Assembly (NCBI RefSeq): GCF_000708595.2
Contig: NZ_JARP01000001.1
Span: forward strand, 1-64,000
Direction: 5' to 3'
Source: Flavobacterium sp. KJJ
GTDB lineage: Bacteria; Bacteroidota; Bacteroidia; Flavobacteriales; Flavobacteriaceae
Length of the DNA stretch: 64,000 bases
Shown here: positions 33,850 to 43,056 of the stretch, in pieces
How positions within the stretch are numbered: the first letter of the stretch is position 1
Layout: each line of letters starts with the position of its first letter
Position numbers and translations under genes: made by a program
The notes under the pieces: generated by a model
Told to the model about the DNA's origin: nothing
The model's input: only the letters and a program-made list of their open reading frames with translations
Database searches by the model: none

Positions 33850-34542
33850 TTAAATTTTTACTTGTATTAATTGCTCTAATTGTTTTGAGTCTTTTATGTA
33901 AATATTCCTTTTATCTGTTTCAATACAGCCAAGTTCTTTAAGTTGTTTAAGACTCCTCCCTAGACTTTCTTGTGAAGTGCCAATAAGGTTGGCCAAATCA
34001 TCTCGTGTTAAGTCGATACCTTTATATGTTGGAGAATTTCGATTGAATCTGTTTTCTAAAAGAAGTAAGAATATAGCTAATCGCGCATTTTGATTTTTTT
34101 GTGCCAATACAGCAATGATATTGGCCAATACACCAAATTCATGACCGATGTTTTTAATAAGCTTTTGTTCTAAAGAAGGAATTTCTTTAAGCAGTTTCAA
34201 AAAAGCTTCTTTAGTAATGAAATTTACTGTAAGATCTTCGAGAGCCTCACAGGAGTCCTGATATCGTTCCTGACCAAGCAGTGCATGATAACCCAGTACA
34301 TCATTAGTAGTGTAGATATAAAATATTTGTTCATCACCAGTAAAACCGCGTTTGAATTTTTTAGCCTTACCCTGTTTTATTTGATAGATACCAGTAGGGA
34401 TACCTCCTTCATAAAAAAGCATATTGCCCTTTTTTATAACAAGTGGCTCCATAACGTTTTCAACTGCCTGATTTTCTGACTCGGTTAAGTCTTCAAACAG
34501 TAGATTACTTTGGAAATCAAATTGAGAAAAGAAATCTTTCAT
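33850..34542 (-). CDS. Crp/Fnr-family transcriptional regulator
   Basis: A 230-residue regulator. A cyclic-nucleotide-type barrel (about 20-130; KGNMLFYEGGIPTGIYQIKQGKAKK) is followed by a long dimer helix and a winged helix (about 180-225) with DDLANLIGTSQESLGRSLKQL. The recognition pattern QExxGR is close to the CRP form RExxGR. The barrel lacks the clear RExA phosphate cassette of CRP, so cAMP binding is uncertain; there are no N-terminal cysteines for an Fe-S cluster. It is divergent from icd, and a 24-bp palindrome lies between them, suggesting autoregulation. Confidence 0.88.
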   Translation of the reverse strand: MKDFFSQFDFQSNLLFEDLTESENQAVENVMEPLVIKKGNMLFYEGGIPTGIYQIKQGKAKKFKRGFTGDEQIFYIYTTNDVLGYHALLGQERYQDSCEALEDLTVNFITKEAFLKLLKEIPSLEQKLIKNIGHEFGVLANIIAVLAQKNQNARLAIFLLLLENRFNRNSPTYKGIDLTRDDLANLIGTSQESLGRSLKQLKELGCIETDKRNIYIKDSKQLEQLIQVKI

Positions 34543-34569
34543 AAAAACAAATATAACATTTATTAATTA

Positions 34570-34595
34570 AATATATAACATTTGTTATATATTTG
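34570..34595 (+). promoter_or_regulatory. Palindromic operator overlapping icd -7 box
   Basis: Arms AATATATAACA (34570-34580) and TGTTATATATT (34583-34593) form a perfect inverted repeat around TT. The right arm overlaps TATATTTG (34588-34595), a TAnnTTTG box facing icd. A third half-like copy ATATAACATTT lies closer to the Crp/Fnr gene. The arrangement suggests an operator for the Crp/Fnr regulator that would repress icd, or both genes, when bound. Confidence 0.6.
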
Positions 34596-34712
34596 TAAGC
34601 GTTATTATTCTTGACACAATTAAATAAACAAGTGAATAACGATTGTTAAATAACGAAAATAAAGTTGAATCAAGGAAAGTCTGCGTAGAACTTTTTTTCA
34701 AAAATTTACAAA

Positions 34713-35936
34713 ATGATAAACGAGAATAAAATAAGTATTGAAAACGGAAGGCTAGTTGTGCCTTCTCATCCTATAATTCCTTTTATTGAAGGAGATGGAA
34801 TAGGGGCGGATATTTGGAAAGCTTCGAAATTGGTTTTCGATGCTGCTGTTCAAAAAGCATACGGGAGCAGTAGAAAAATTCAATGGAAGGAAATATATGC
34901 GGGTGAAAAAGCTTTTGAAAAAACAGGAAACTGGCTTCCAAATAAGACTATTGAAGATATTGAGGAATTTCTAGTTGCGATTAAAGGACCGTTGACAACA
35001 CCAGTTGGCGGTGGCATGAGATCACTTAATGTTGCTTTGAGACAAAAATTAGATTTATATGCATGTGTAAGACCTGTAAAGTGGTTCAAAGGAGTTCCTT
35101 CACCGGTAAAAGCACCTGAAAAGGTAGATATGATTATTTTCAGGGAAAATACCGAAGATATTTACGCCGGTATCGAATGGATGGCAGGAACACCGGAATT
35201 GGAAAAGGTGAAAGATTTTCTTATTGATGAGATGGGCGTTAAAAACATTAGATTTCCAAACTCAGTGTCTATAGGTATAAAACCGGTTTCCAAAGAAGGA
35301 AGTGAGCGTCTGATAAGAGCAGCTTTTAAGCATGCTATTGACTTCAGGAAGGATTCTGTGACAATTGTGCACAAGGGTAATATTATGAAATTTACTGAAG
35401 GGCAATTTAAAGAATGGGGTTATCAGCTGGCCAAAGAGGAGTTTGGAGCTAAGGAATATGAAGGAGGTCCCTGGCTGGTGATTGAAAAATATGGACATAA
35501 GGTGATTATAAAAGATGTAATAGCCGATGCTTTTTTACAGCAAATTATATTGAGACCCGATCAATATGATGTAATTGCTACGCTGAATCTTAACGGTGAT
35601 TATATTTCAGATGCCTTGGCCGCTATAGTAGGAGGAATAGGTATAGCTCCTGGAGCCAATATTAATTACACTACAGGAGTTTCTATTTTTGAAGCCACAC
35701 ACGGCACCGCACCCAAATATAAGGATCTCGATAAAGTAAATCCGTCCTCAGAAATCCTTTCAGGGGTAATGATGCTTGAATATATGGGTTGGCAAGATGC
35801 AGCCGATCTTATTGTAAAAGGTTTAAAAGGCGCTATAGGAAATAAAACCGTCACATATGATTTTGAGCGTTTAATGGAAGGTGCTACTCTTGTCAAATGC
35901 TCAGAGTTTGGTCAGGCTGTGGTAGACAATATGTAA
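34713..35936 (+). CDS. icd: Isocitrate dehydrogenase (NADP-type)
   Basis: A 407-residue TCA-cycle enzyme converting isocitrate to 2-oxoglutarate and CO2. It has the E. coli-type features: [17 protein letters not shown] at the N-terminus, [36 protein letters not shown], and the metal-binding and adenosine motifs [13 protein letters not shown] and [12 protein letters not shown]. The length agrees with the prokaryotic NADP enzymes. A palindrome and a -7 box lie about 120 nt upstream, beside the divergent Crp/Fnr gene. Confidence 0.94.
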   Translation: MINENKISIENGRLVVPSHPIIPFIEGDGIGADIWKASKLVFDAAVQKAYGSSRKIQWKEIYAGEKAFEKTGNWLPNKTIEDIEEFLVAIKGPLTTPVGGGMRSLNVALRQKLDLYACVRPVKWFKGVPSPVKAPEKVDMIIFRENTEDIYAGIEWMAGTPELEKVKDFLIDEMGVKNIRFPNSVSIGIKPVSKEGSERLIRAAFKHAIDFRKDSVTIVHKGNIMKFTEGQFKEWGYQLAKEEFGAKEYEGGPWLVIEKYGHKVIIKDVIADAFLQQIILRPDQYDVIATLNLNGDYISDALAAIVGGIGIAPGANINYTTGVSIFEATHGTAPKYKDLDKVNPSSEILSGVMMLEYMGWQDAADLIVKGLKGAIGNKTVTYDFERLMEGATLVKCSEFGQAVVDNM

Positions 35937-36014
35937 TATATTTCATTTGTTGCTTAATTCAGGCAATCCCATAACAAGATGGTATGATTTAAATCATAAT
36001 AATTTAAAAGATTA

Positions 36015-36326
36015 ATGAAAGAAACCACAAAATTGTATAACATTTTTTTATTAAAATGTCCGCGATGTTATAAAGGGAATTTGTTTACAAATCCTGGCCT
36101 TTTTGTTTTTAAATCTATTTTAAAAATGCCTGAGAGGTGTCCGCAATGCAATCAGGACTTCAGGATTGAACCAGGATTTTATTCAGCAGCACTATGGATT
36201 AGTTATCCTATAGTACTCATTCTTTTTGTGCCAATGATTTTTGTTGGTTTAATTTTAAAAGAGGCTTATACAATTTCTTTAGGAATGGCGTTAGGCTTCT
36301 TTATTATTATTTGTTTTGGTCTGTAA
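36015..36326 (+). CDS. DUF983 zinc-ribbon membrane protein, truncated by TAA
   Basis: A 103-residue protein with two CxxC pairs (KCPRC and RCPQC) that likely bind zinc, followed by two membrane helices (WISYPIVLILFVPMIFVG and ISLGMALGFFIIICFGL). This is the DUF983 family, function unknown. The frame stops at TAA 36324-36326, yet the next 24 codons in the same frame encode IPIMRISRAILLHF..., which looks like the normal family C-terminus. The gene is therefore probably shortened by a nonsense change, or the stop is read through. Confidence 0.8.
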   Translation: MKETTKLYNIFLLKCPRCYKGNLFTNPGLFVFKSILKMPERCPQCNQDFRIEPGFYSAALWISYPIVLILFVPMIFVGLILKEAYTISLGMALGFFIIICFGL

Positions 36327-36401
36327 ATACCAATAATGCGCATTTCTAGGGCTATTTTACTTCATTTTACTATCCATTATGCTGGCAGTGGGAAGAGATG
36401 A
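36327..36401 (+). pseudogene. In-frame remnant of the DUF983 C-terminus
   Basis: Directly after the TAA, 24 in-frame codons read IPIMRISRAILLHF and so on, ending SGKR and TGA at 36399-36401. Family members continue at this point with P(I/Y)xRxSRxxW and a short tail, so this is the cut-off end of the same gene. Confidence 0.6.
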
Positions 36402-36542
36402 ATTTGTAAATATTTAATTTCAGATTTGAATATTAAATAAAAAAAGGAAAAAGTTGAGGTTGAGCCTTCGTAATTTTGTAAACTTAACAATTCTGAATAC
36501 TGATTTTAAAGTTTTTGAAAGAGTATACACATTTGATTATTT

Positions 36543-37628
36543 TTAATTCAAAGTGAATAATTCAAATTGTTCGTCCTTGCCCCTCAAAGTGTTTTTTCCT
36601 AGTGATTGTACTTTATAGTATGCATTAAGGTCAAGCTTTTCAGCAAGCAGGCCAGATAAAAGAATATCAACATTATATTGATTACAAAGCCCTTCAATTC
36701 GTGCTGTTGCATTAAGTACATCGCCGGTAAAAATAATTTCTTTTTTTAGTACTCCAATTTCTCCCGTCGTAACTTTTCCACAATGCATTCCTGCTTTAAA
36801 TTGTGGTGATAATCCATATTTTTCTTTATACCCAGCTGATTTGTCAAGCAAGGATTGTTTCATAGCAAAAAAGCAGCGTATACAAGTATTGTTTTTAAGA
36901 CCTTTTTCCAATCTCCAAGATATAATCATCTCGTCACCTGCATATTGGTATATTTCACCGGAATACTCAATTACAGGATCGCTCAGATCTGAAAAATACT
37001 GTTGGAGCATCTGAAAATATACTACATGTCCTAGTTTTTCTGCAATCTGTGTAGAGGATTTCATATCCAGAAACATAAATATCCTCTCTTCTTCTACAGG
37101 CTTGTAGTATTTTCCAAGAAAAAAATTAGTAAGAAGGCCAGTACCCATACTTTCACTTACTTCAGTATAGAACTGGGTTATAAGAATAATGCTGGCAATG
37201 TACGTTAGGATTCCAAGAAAGGAATAATCATTAAAGAAGGCCCACATCACAAGCCAAAAACCCTTGCTGTAAATTGCTGTTGGCATTTCTTTAGCGGTTG
37301 TCAGAAATATTATGATGAGAAGGAAGATAATGATAAGCAGGTAAACAGACGATTTATATAAAATCTTTTTTGTGAAGCAAATATGGATGAAGTATTTTTT
37401 AAAATAAAGGATTTCCAATATACCAATTATGGTTCCAAATATAGTAGCCAGCAGTGGAATGACTATAATATTTCGGCCAAAAATATATTCATTACCCGAT
37501 GAGGGATAAAAGTTAAGTTCACCTAAAAGTCCTCGTTCAAGGATAGTGTAAATCAAACTAAATACAAGCCATATGATACCAAATGGTAAAATGCGTGCAA
37601 TATATCTTTTATATTTTGGTGTTATCAT
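36543..37628 (-). CDS. Membrane-anchored class III adenylate/guanylate cyclase
   Basis: A 361-residue cyclase making cAMP or cGMP. Four membrane helices fill the N-terminal part (about 13-30, 54-72, 94-112 and 137-152). The catalytic domain runs from about 183, with metal-binding Asp188 (FLDMKSST) and Asp232 (YAGDEMIISW), GMHCGKVTTGEIG, and the transition-state pair in GDVLNATARIE (Asn and Arg near 318-323). The base-specifying residues are not decisive by eye. It is close to a Crp/Fnr regulator and icd, but a direct link is not shown. A minus-strand -7 box lies just upstream. Confidence 0.88.
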   Translation of the reverse strand: MITPKYKRYIARILPFGIIWLVFSLIYTILERGLLGELNFYPSSGNEYIFGRNIIVIPLLATIFGTIIGILEILYFKKYFIHICFTKKILYKSSVYLLIIIFLLIIIFLTTAKEMPTAIYSKGFWLVMWAFFNDYSFLGILTYIASIILITQFYTEVSESMGTGLLTNFFLGKYYKPVEEERIFMFLDMKSSTQIAEKLGHVVYFQMLQQYFSDLSDPVIEYSGEIYQYAGDEMIISWRLEKGLKNNTCIRCFFAMKQSLLDKSAGYKEKYGLSPQFKAGMHCGKVTTGEIGVLKKEIIFTGDVLNATARIEGLCNQYNVDILLSGLLAEKLDLNAYYKVQSLGKNTLRGKDEQFELFTLN

Positions 37629-37644
37629 CTGAGTAGATAAATCT

Positions 37645-37652
37645 CAAAGATA
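37645..37652 (-). promoter_or_regulatory. -7 box TATCTTTG for the cyclase gene
   Basis: The minus strand reads TATCTTTG, a full TAnnTTTG match, 16 nt before the cyclase start. The leader would be very short. Confidence 0.45.
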
Positions 37653-37948
37653 TTCATTTTTGGGATGCTGATGATTAACCTTTTGCGGAAATAATAATTA
37701 TCATTACCTGGACAATAGTATCGCTGTCAGTATCTGCAAAAAAGGAGAGTGTTTGTTAAGTGAGGTATATAGTTATTTTTTATAAAAATTACAGAAAAAA
37801 AATCTTAACTTTTGTAATAAAAGCGTAATTCCATAATTGATATGTTGTTTTCACACACCAAATATAGTGCACGCATAATTTTACAATTTTTAATTTACAG
37901 ATAAGTTTTGGTGTTTATGCAAAGAGGTATTTTGATATTGCAAACCGT
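37653..37948. other. Intergenic region, no gene seen
   Basis: About 300 bp between the cyclase gene and the end of a small secreted-protein gene. AT-rich, with no ORF or hairpin I can support. Confidence 0.4.
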
Positions 37949-38470
37949 TTATGATTTGGATTTTAATTTATATGAATATTCATGCCTGTTTATCCATTTA
38001 GTCTCTCCTATAAACTGGACATCTTTTCTTTTCTTGAAAGCTGTTTTACTAATAGTATAAGTGTATCTCAATATCGCTGGTTTATTATCGTTTCCATCTT
38101 TACCTGGTTTTTCGGTAATAATTTCAATTTCGCCATTTTCTAGTTTTTTCCTTAATTTTATTAATTCATTGTCAATATATTCACCGTTAGATGAAATTGT
38201 TAGAGTATCAACTGAATTTGCACTCGGTTCTTTTGGATAAATATTTAAAAAAATAAATTTATTTGTTTTATCAAGCCTTTTAATTTCCAGTTCTGCTGAC
38301 ATCGTATAAGGTTTGCCTGATGAATAGTCTAGATATGTCAGAGTACCTTGCCAATTGCCAACCAATAATTTAAAGTCGCTTGCAGAAGTCTTATTCTTTT
38401 CCTGCGCATTACTTAAGATAATATTAAGTAGCACAATAATAATGCTTAAAGTTATTTTTAATTTCATCAT
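37949..38470 (-). CDS. Secreted protein, unknown
   Basis: A 173-residue protein with a signal peptide (MKLKITLSIIIVLLNIILSNAQ, second Met used as reference). The mature part is rich in strands, with LLVGNWQGTLTYLDYSSGKPY (broken by no gap) near its start, ELEIKRLDKTNKFI and TLTISSNGEYID. The GNWQGxLTYxDY element is like small lipocalin-type periplasmic proteins. I do not recognise the family. It stands alone on the minus strand. Confidence 0.6.
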   Translation of the reverse strand: MMKLKITLSIIIVLLNIILSNAQEKNKTSASDFKLLVGNWQGTLTYLDYSSGKPYTMSAELEIKRLDKTNKFIFLNIYPKEPSANSVDTLTISSNGEYIDNELIKLRKKLENGEIEIITEKPGKDGNDNKPAILRYTYTISKTAFKKRKDVQFIGETKWINRHEYSYKLKSKS

Positions 38471-39184
38471 TTTTTACATTTTTTTGTGTTATTGCCAAAC
38501 TGGATTATAAATATCGTAGTCGAAGGAGTTTCAATTATAATGAGTTACTGCTTAGTCTTCTGTATTATTTATCAATTTATCTAAGTTGGTAAATGTTTTT
38601 TATCCATATAAATATATTAAAAATGATATTAAAATGCAATTATTTAATCTTTGGATTATCTGTATCAGGTGTTTGGTTGTCGCGGTGATGAATTCGTTTG
38701 CAAAAGTTAAATCAGGATTTATTTTGGCTGTAAGCAAGATAAAGTTTTGTGACTTTTGCATACAGAAGGGATTTCGAATCGTACAATTTGAAATAAAAGA
38801 AAAAAACCTGTAAATCTTTGGATTTGCAAGGTTTACCGCTCTCTTTAGGCTTTTTTGAAAACTTTGAAAATCTTGTTTTTCCTTTTTTCAAGCCTTCGCG
38901 GAGAACCAGGATCAGAGCCATGGCCCCGCATCCCAGTTATATATATTGCATTTTTAATATTTTTTACTGCTACGCCACGGATCTGCAATAAATTTTGTAT
39001 TATTTAATTTTAAGCTATTAACTTATTTAAAATCAATGTAATAATTGGTAATTGTTTAAAAAGAAAAAATACATTTTTATATAAAGTAACAAAAAAAATA
39101 AAATCTTTTAAATCGGATGAAACGAAATTGAAGTAATACAAAATAAATTTTTGCAGCAAAAAGATATCGACAGCTAAAAAAACA
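38471..39184. other. Intergenic region with hairpin and GC-richer block
   Basis: 714 bp without a gene I trust. A hairpin (AAACCTGTAAATC near 38808 pairing with GATTTGCAAGGTTT near 38822, with one bulge) is followed by a block that is GC-richer than its surroundings (around 38885-38935, GAGAACCAGGATCAG, GCCATGGCCCCGC). Two short frames (38586-38813 plus, 38712-38921 minus) overlap it and look like chance. The block may be an intergenic repeat of the genome. Confidence 0.35.
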
Positions 39185-39601
39185 TCACTCTTTTTTTACC
39201 GATAACTCTTCTTTATCGCCTCCGAGATAGATTGCCAAAACTACAAGATCAGTTTTTCCATTATTGGTGCCCTTATGATAAATATTATAAGATTCTGCAA
39301 AGCTTGTATTTTCTTTATATTCAATTATCTTATTATCTTCAGTTTGAACGGTCAATGTTCCTTTTAGAATATAAGAGAATACAGGAATGTTGTGTTTGTG
39401 CCAACCAGTAGTTTCTCCTGGAGGAAACGTAATTTTCATCATTGTTATCTTAGCATCTTTTACATCAGGATAGGATATTTTCTGTCCCATACTGTTACTA
39501 TCAGATTGCATCAATTTCTCGATAATTAATTTATTATTGTATTGCGCGTTGGCACTTAAAAAACTCATTATAAATGCAATCGCTATTATTCCTTTTTTCA
39601 T
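39185..39601 (-). CDS. Secreted cupin-domain protein
   Basis: A 138-residue protein with a signal peptide (KKGIIAIAFIMSFLSANAQ). The cupin barrel shows motif 1 PPGETTGWHKHNIPVFSYILKG, from which the metal ligands His and His would come, and a weaker motif 2 with YHKGTNNG. It may bind a metal and act as an enzyme or a binding protein; the substrate is unknown. It stands alone between two gaps, on the same strand as the oxidoreductase cluster that follows. Confidence 0.75.
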   Translation of the reverse strand: MKKGIIAIAFIMSFLSANAQYNNKLIIEKLMQSDSNSMGQKISYPDVKDAKITMMKITFPPGETTGWHKHNIPVFSYILKGTLTVQTEDNKIIEYKENTSFAESYNIYHKGTNNGKTDLVVLAIYLGGDKEELSVKKE

Positions 39602-39679
39602 GATTTTATGTCGAATTAAATAAAAATAGCTACTTTAAGAAAAACAGATATTCTGATGCAGTAGTACTATTTCATGTCA

Positions 39680-40420
39680 TTAATTGGCAATGTTGGTTTT
39701 CAGCCAAAGTTTTACATCATCAAACATTTGTTTATTAATAGTATGTCCTTCGTTATATTGATGAAATTCAGGATGAATCCCTTTGTTTTCAAGATAAGCA
39801 ACAGCATCTGTAGCGAAAGGAAAATGAAGTACGGCATCTTGTTTTCCATGCGAAATAAAAACCTTTAGTTTTTCAAGACGTTTTTCATCTGCAATCAAAG
39901 GTTTGACTTCCGGAAGAAGTCTACCACTCATGACGGCAATTCCTTTGATTTTTTCAGGTTGGGTAAGTGCCACACTGTAACTCATGATTCCTCCCTGACT
40001 GAAACCCATTAAATAAACCTGTTTTTCATCAAAATCATGTTCTTCTTTCAGTGCTTCAATAAAATCTAAAATAGTTATTCTTGCCGCTTCAGCCTGCTGT
40101 TCGTTGATCTGCGGATATCCGTTGGTGAAATTTACCTGAAACCAGGCAAAACTTTGAGGCCCGAGGGTAAGTGGTCCACGCGCTGAAACTATTAAGAAAT
40201 CGTCCGGCAGTTCATTGGCGAAAGAGAAAAGATTTTGCTCATTGCCTCCAACACCATGAAGCAATAGGAGCAGAGGTGGTTTGGTCGTTTTTATTTTTGG
40301 CTGTCTTACGAGATAATGCAACGCTGGTTTTTTTTTATTGGAATTCATAATGGTGAAACTAAATATTGAAGTTAGAATAAGGATGCTAAAGCATTGCCAT
40401 ACCAGTTTTTTTAAAATCAT
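39680..40420 (-). CDS. Carboxylesterase/phospholipase-family alpha/beta hydrolase
   Basis: A 246-residue hydrolase with an N-terminal hydrophobic signal segment (WQCFSILILTSIFSFTI). The oxyanion motif is LLLLHGVGGNEQN, the nucleophile motif GFSQGG (Ser near residue 146), the acid lies in ISHGKQDAVLHF and the base His in YNEGHTI near 228. The LHGxGG and GFSQGG pair is typical of the YpfH/carboxylesterase group acting on short acyl esters. Its start overlaps the stop of the DOPA dioxygenase gene by 4 bp, so the two are coupled. Confidence 0.82.
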   Translation of the reverse strand: MILKKLVWQCFSILILTSIFSFTIMNSNKKKPALHYLVRQPKIKTTKPPLLLLLHGVGGNEQNLFSFANELPDDFLIVSARGPLTLGPQSFAWFQVNFTNGYPQINEQQAEAARITILDFIEALKEEHDFDEKQVYLMGFSQGGIMSYSVALTQPEKIKGIAVMSGRLLPEVKPLIADEKRLEKLKVFISHGKQDAVLHFPFATDAVAYLENKGIHPEFHQYNEGHTINKQMFDDVKLWLKTNIAN

Positions 40421-41307
40421 GCCTTGTCAATTTTGATAGACAGCATGTTGAGTGATCCGGCTACCAATGCATCATTAAATACCGTAGCTTTTTCATCTTT
40501 TTCTTTAAGTGCCAAAGTATAAAGCATCGGAATATAGTGTTCAGGAGTTGGCACGGCAAGTTGGAATTCCCTTCCTTGTTTGTCAAAATTGATCAGGGAC
40601 TGATGGTCACCTTCCACAATCATTTTTTTCATTTTTTCGTTGGCAATATGAGCCCATTCGTATGCATATCCGGGAACCATCATTTTATCCCAAGCTGCCA
40701 GCTGTAAATTATGTACGGTGTTTCCGCTGCCAACAATAAGCACGCCTTTGCGTCGTAAGGCTGCAAGTTCTTTTCCTAACTCGTAATGATAGGAGGCAGG
40801 CTTTGTATAATCAATACTCATTTCGACGATAGGAATATCGGCATTTGGGTAAAGAAATTTGATAACCGACCAGCATCCATGATCAAGTCCCCAGTCACTA
40901 CTAAGTCCTACAGGAATCGAGGTAATCAGTTTTTGAGTTTCCAGTGCGAGTTCAGGACTTCCGGGCGCAGGATATTGAAGATCAAAAAGCTGTTGCGGAA
41001 AACCTCCAAAATCATGAATTGTTTCCGGTTTTTGCATTGCAGTGACAAAAGTCCCCTTAGTTTCCCAATGGGCAGAAATACAAAGTATTGCCCTTGGTTT
41101 GGGAAGTGTTTTGGCTATCTGCTGAAAACCCTGTGTAAAATTATTATCTGCTAGTGCATTCATCGGATTACCGTGTCCCAGAAATAGAACCGGCATACGT
41201 TCTGTTGCGCCAAATGCATCAGTTGCTGTTTTAAGGGAGCTGAGCTGCATAGCTGCGGCTCCCAATGGTAAAATGGCCATAGTTTTAAGAAAATCTTTTC
41301 GATCCAT
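40417..41307 (-). CDS. ygiD: 4,5-DOPA dioxygenase extradiol (YgiD/LigB family)
   Basis: A 296-residue LigB-type enzyme that opens catechol rings between or next to the hydroxyls. Metal ligand candidates are in GHGNPMNAL (His near 44), SAHWET, DHGCWSVI and GSGNTVHNL, all family positions. The N-terminus (MDRKDFLKTMAILPLGAAAM) resembles a Tat-type or membrane-targeting signal with RK instead of RR, which cytoplasmic YgiD lacks. It is 6 nt downstream of a SnoaL-like gene and overlaps the esterase gene, so the three are one unit. Confidence 0.87.
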   Translation of the reverse strand: MDRKDFLKTMAILPLGAAAMQLSSLKTATDAFGATERMPVLFLGHGNPMNALADNNFTQGFQQIAKTLPKPRAILCISAHWETKGTFVTAMQKPETIHDFGGFPQQLFDLQYPAPGSPELALETQKLITSIPVGLSSDWGLDHGCWSVIKFLYPNADIPIVEMSIDYTKPASYHYELGKELAALRRKGVLIVGSGNTVHNLQLAAWDKMMVPGYAYEWAHIANEKMKKMIVEGDHQSLINFDKQGREFQLAVPTPEHYIPMLYTLALKEKDEKATVFNDALVAGSLNMLSIKIDKA

Positions 41308-41313
41308 CTTTTT

Positions 41314-41877
41314 TTATTTGCCTAAAATTTGGTCCATATATGATTTGTTATCCCAAAAAAGGTATTCTTCCTGCATTACACCATTCTCCCAAATCCCTAT
41401 AGTGGCCATTGGAAGTTTAAATTTTTTACCGGTTGGCTGTATAAAAGTACCATCTCCTGCGGGCATAGGCTGCGTAAAAGTTCCTTCCATATAACCCATT
41501 ACTGCAGTAAGATTTCCGGAACCAATTTTAATAGGATGTTCTTTAATTCGGGTGTCGGGAGCATATACAAACATCGCATCAAGAGTTTTGATATGCTGTT
41601 CTAAACCCACCTCAGTATGACCGTCAGGAAAATGTACTTTGATATTCTTTGCATGGCTTTCGTGTAGACGTGACCAATCGCGGTTACTAAAAACGGTATA
41701 ATCTAAAGTGTCAAATGTTTCCAGATTTTTGGCTATCTGTGAATTGGCAGCAGCCAATTCTTTAACTTGTTTTAATACATCTTCTTTACTGTCTTTTTTT
41801 TGTGCAAAAACAGATACACTTATTGTTAGAACCATCATAGTGGTTATTGCTGCTTTTGATATTATTGCATTTTTCAT
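41314..41877 (-). CDS. Secreted SnoaL-like protein
   Basis: A 187-residue protein with a signal peptide (SKAAITTMMVLTISVSVFAQ). The mature part has the SnoaL/NTF2-like cone: NRDWSRLHESHAKNIKVHFPDG, then GLEQHIKTLDAMFVYAPDTRI and MATIGIWENGVMQEEYLFWDN. Such folds bind small hydrophobic molecules and some isomerise or cyclise them. It is in a run with DOPA dioxygenase, an esterase and a zinc alcohol dehydrogenase, so it may handle an aromatic substrate, but this is a guess. Confidence 0.78.
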   Translation of the reverse strand: MKNAIISKAAITTMMVLTISVSVFAQKKDSKEDVLKQVKELAAANSQIAKNLETFDTLDYTVFSNRDWSRLHESHAKNIKVHFPDGHTEVGLEQHIKTLDAMFVYAPDTRIKEHPIKIGSGNLTAVMGYMEGTFTQPMPAGDGTFIQPTGKKFKLPMATIGIWENGVMQEEYLFWDNKSYMDQILGK

Positions 41878-41893
41878 AATGTTAAGTTTTTAA

Positions 41894-43006
41894 TTAATTT
41901 TGATAGTCTCCGATTAGTAAAACGGATTTAATAGTTTTCCCTTTTTCAGAATCTTCAACTGCCTGGTTAATATCTTTAAAAGCATATTTTTTTATTAATT
42001 TATCAAAAGGGAACTGTCTATTTTGATACATTTTTATAAGCTTTGGAATGAATTCTTCTGAAACACTATCTCCCTGATTTACAAATTTTATTTTGAATCC
42101 TTTGGTAAGGAAGATATTTGTTGCCAATTCCAACGGTTTAGTTGCAACACCAATTATGGCAAGTTCTCCTACGGGAGCCAAACTATCGAGAGTGTTGTTG
42201 ATTACTTCGTTGCGTCCGGTTGTATCTACGCCATATTGAACTCCATTAGGCAGAATCTCACGTATGCGCTGTGGCACATTTTCTGTAAGCGAATTGATAG
42301 AGTGTGTTGCGCCCAATTCTTTAGCAAAAGCGAGGCGTTCTTCATTGATGTCAACCGCTATAATAGTTGTTGCAGAAGATGCTTTTGCTGCCATAACTGC
42401 TGATAAACCTACAGCACCTGTGCCGCTTATTACTACTGAACTTCCTACTTTAATGCGTAATGTATTGATAATCGCTCCGGCGCCTGTCTGAATTCCACAT
42501 CCTAATGGTCCCAATATTTCTAAAGGCACATCTTTTGGAACAGCAATTACATTATTTTTATGGGCTATCGCATAAGTAGCAAATGAGGATTGCGAAAAGA
42601 AATTATCGTTGATAGGAGTTCCTGCATGATCGTGATGATGGTGCTTTCCGTCGATGGTGGCTCCTGAAAAATTGCGTTGAAAAAACTCGTAGCAATAAGC
42701 AGGATTTCCAGTGCGGCAAATTTCGCATTCACCACAAAATCCATAGGTAAGTACAACATGATCACCTACTTTTAAATGATGAACATCGTCGCCTACTTTT
42801 TCAATAATTCCTGAACCTTCATGGCCCAGAATAACAGGAAAATTTGGAGAGCCCATTACAAAATCACGTGCCACCATATCGGTATGACATATACCTGTAG
42901 CTACAATTTTTATCAATACTTCTTCAGCACTAGGGGCATTAAGTGTTACTTTTTCCAATTCAAAATTGTTGCCTTTTTCTTTGACAACAGCTGCTGTTAT
43001 TTCCAT
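41894..43006 (-). CDS. Zinc-dependent alcohol dehydrogenase (aryl-alcohol type)
   Basis: A 370-residue medium-chain dehydrogenase. Catalytic zinc ligands lie in GICHTDM (Cys) and GHEGSGIIE (His-Glu); four structural zinc cysteines are in FCGECEICRTGNPAYC. The NAD(P) motif is GTGAVGLS. The order and the loop after HxGHEGSGI are like benzyl- or aryl-alcohol dehydrogenases. A His-rich insert (GKHHHHDHAG) about residue 120 is unusual. It is 16 nt upstream of the SnoaL gene on the same strand. Confidence 0.87.
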   Translation of the reverse strand: MEITAAVVKEKGNNFELEKVTLNAPSAEEVLIKIVATGICHTDMVARDFVMGSPNFPVILGHEGSGIIEKVGDDVHHLKVGDHVVLTYGFCGECEICRTGNPAYCYEFFQRNFSGATIDGKHHHHDHAGTPINDNFFSQSSFATYAIAHKNNVIAVPKDVPLEILGPLGCGIQTGAGAIINTLRIKVGSSVVISGTGAVGLSAVMAAKASSATTIIAVDINEERLAFAKELGATHSINSLTENVPQRIREILPNGVQYGVDTTGRNEVINNTLDSLAPVGELAIIGVATKPLELATNIFLTKGFKIKFVNQGDSVSEEFIPKLIKMYQNRQFPFDKLIKKYAFKDINQAVEDSEKGKTIKSVLLIGDYQN

Positions 43007-43056
43007 AATAGTATTTTTTAAAAGTTATTATTTAGGTTGAAAGCCAGTGTTCATTT

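Noticed and set aside
38740..38790. A tRNA-like TTCGAATC element
   Set aside because: The sequence GATTTCGAATCG lacks the paired stems and anticodon arm of a tRNA. No tRNA was found in the window.
38586..38921. Two short opposing frames of 75 and 69 residues
   Set aside because: They overlap each other and a hairpin, have no recognisable motif or start context, and the composition follows the local AT content. They are more likely part of an intergenic repeat.
42610..42660. His-rich insert in the alcohol dehydrogenase taken as a possible frameshift
   Set aside because: The frame is intact on both sides and the insert is in a loop; such metal-binding loops are tolerated.
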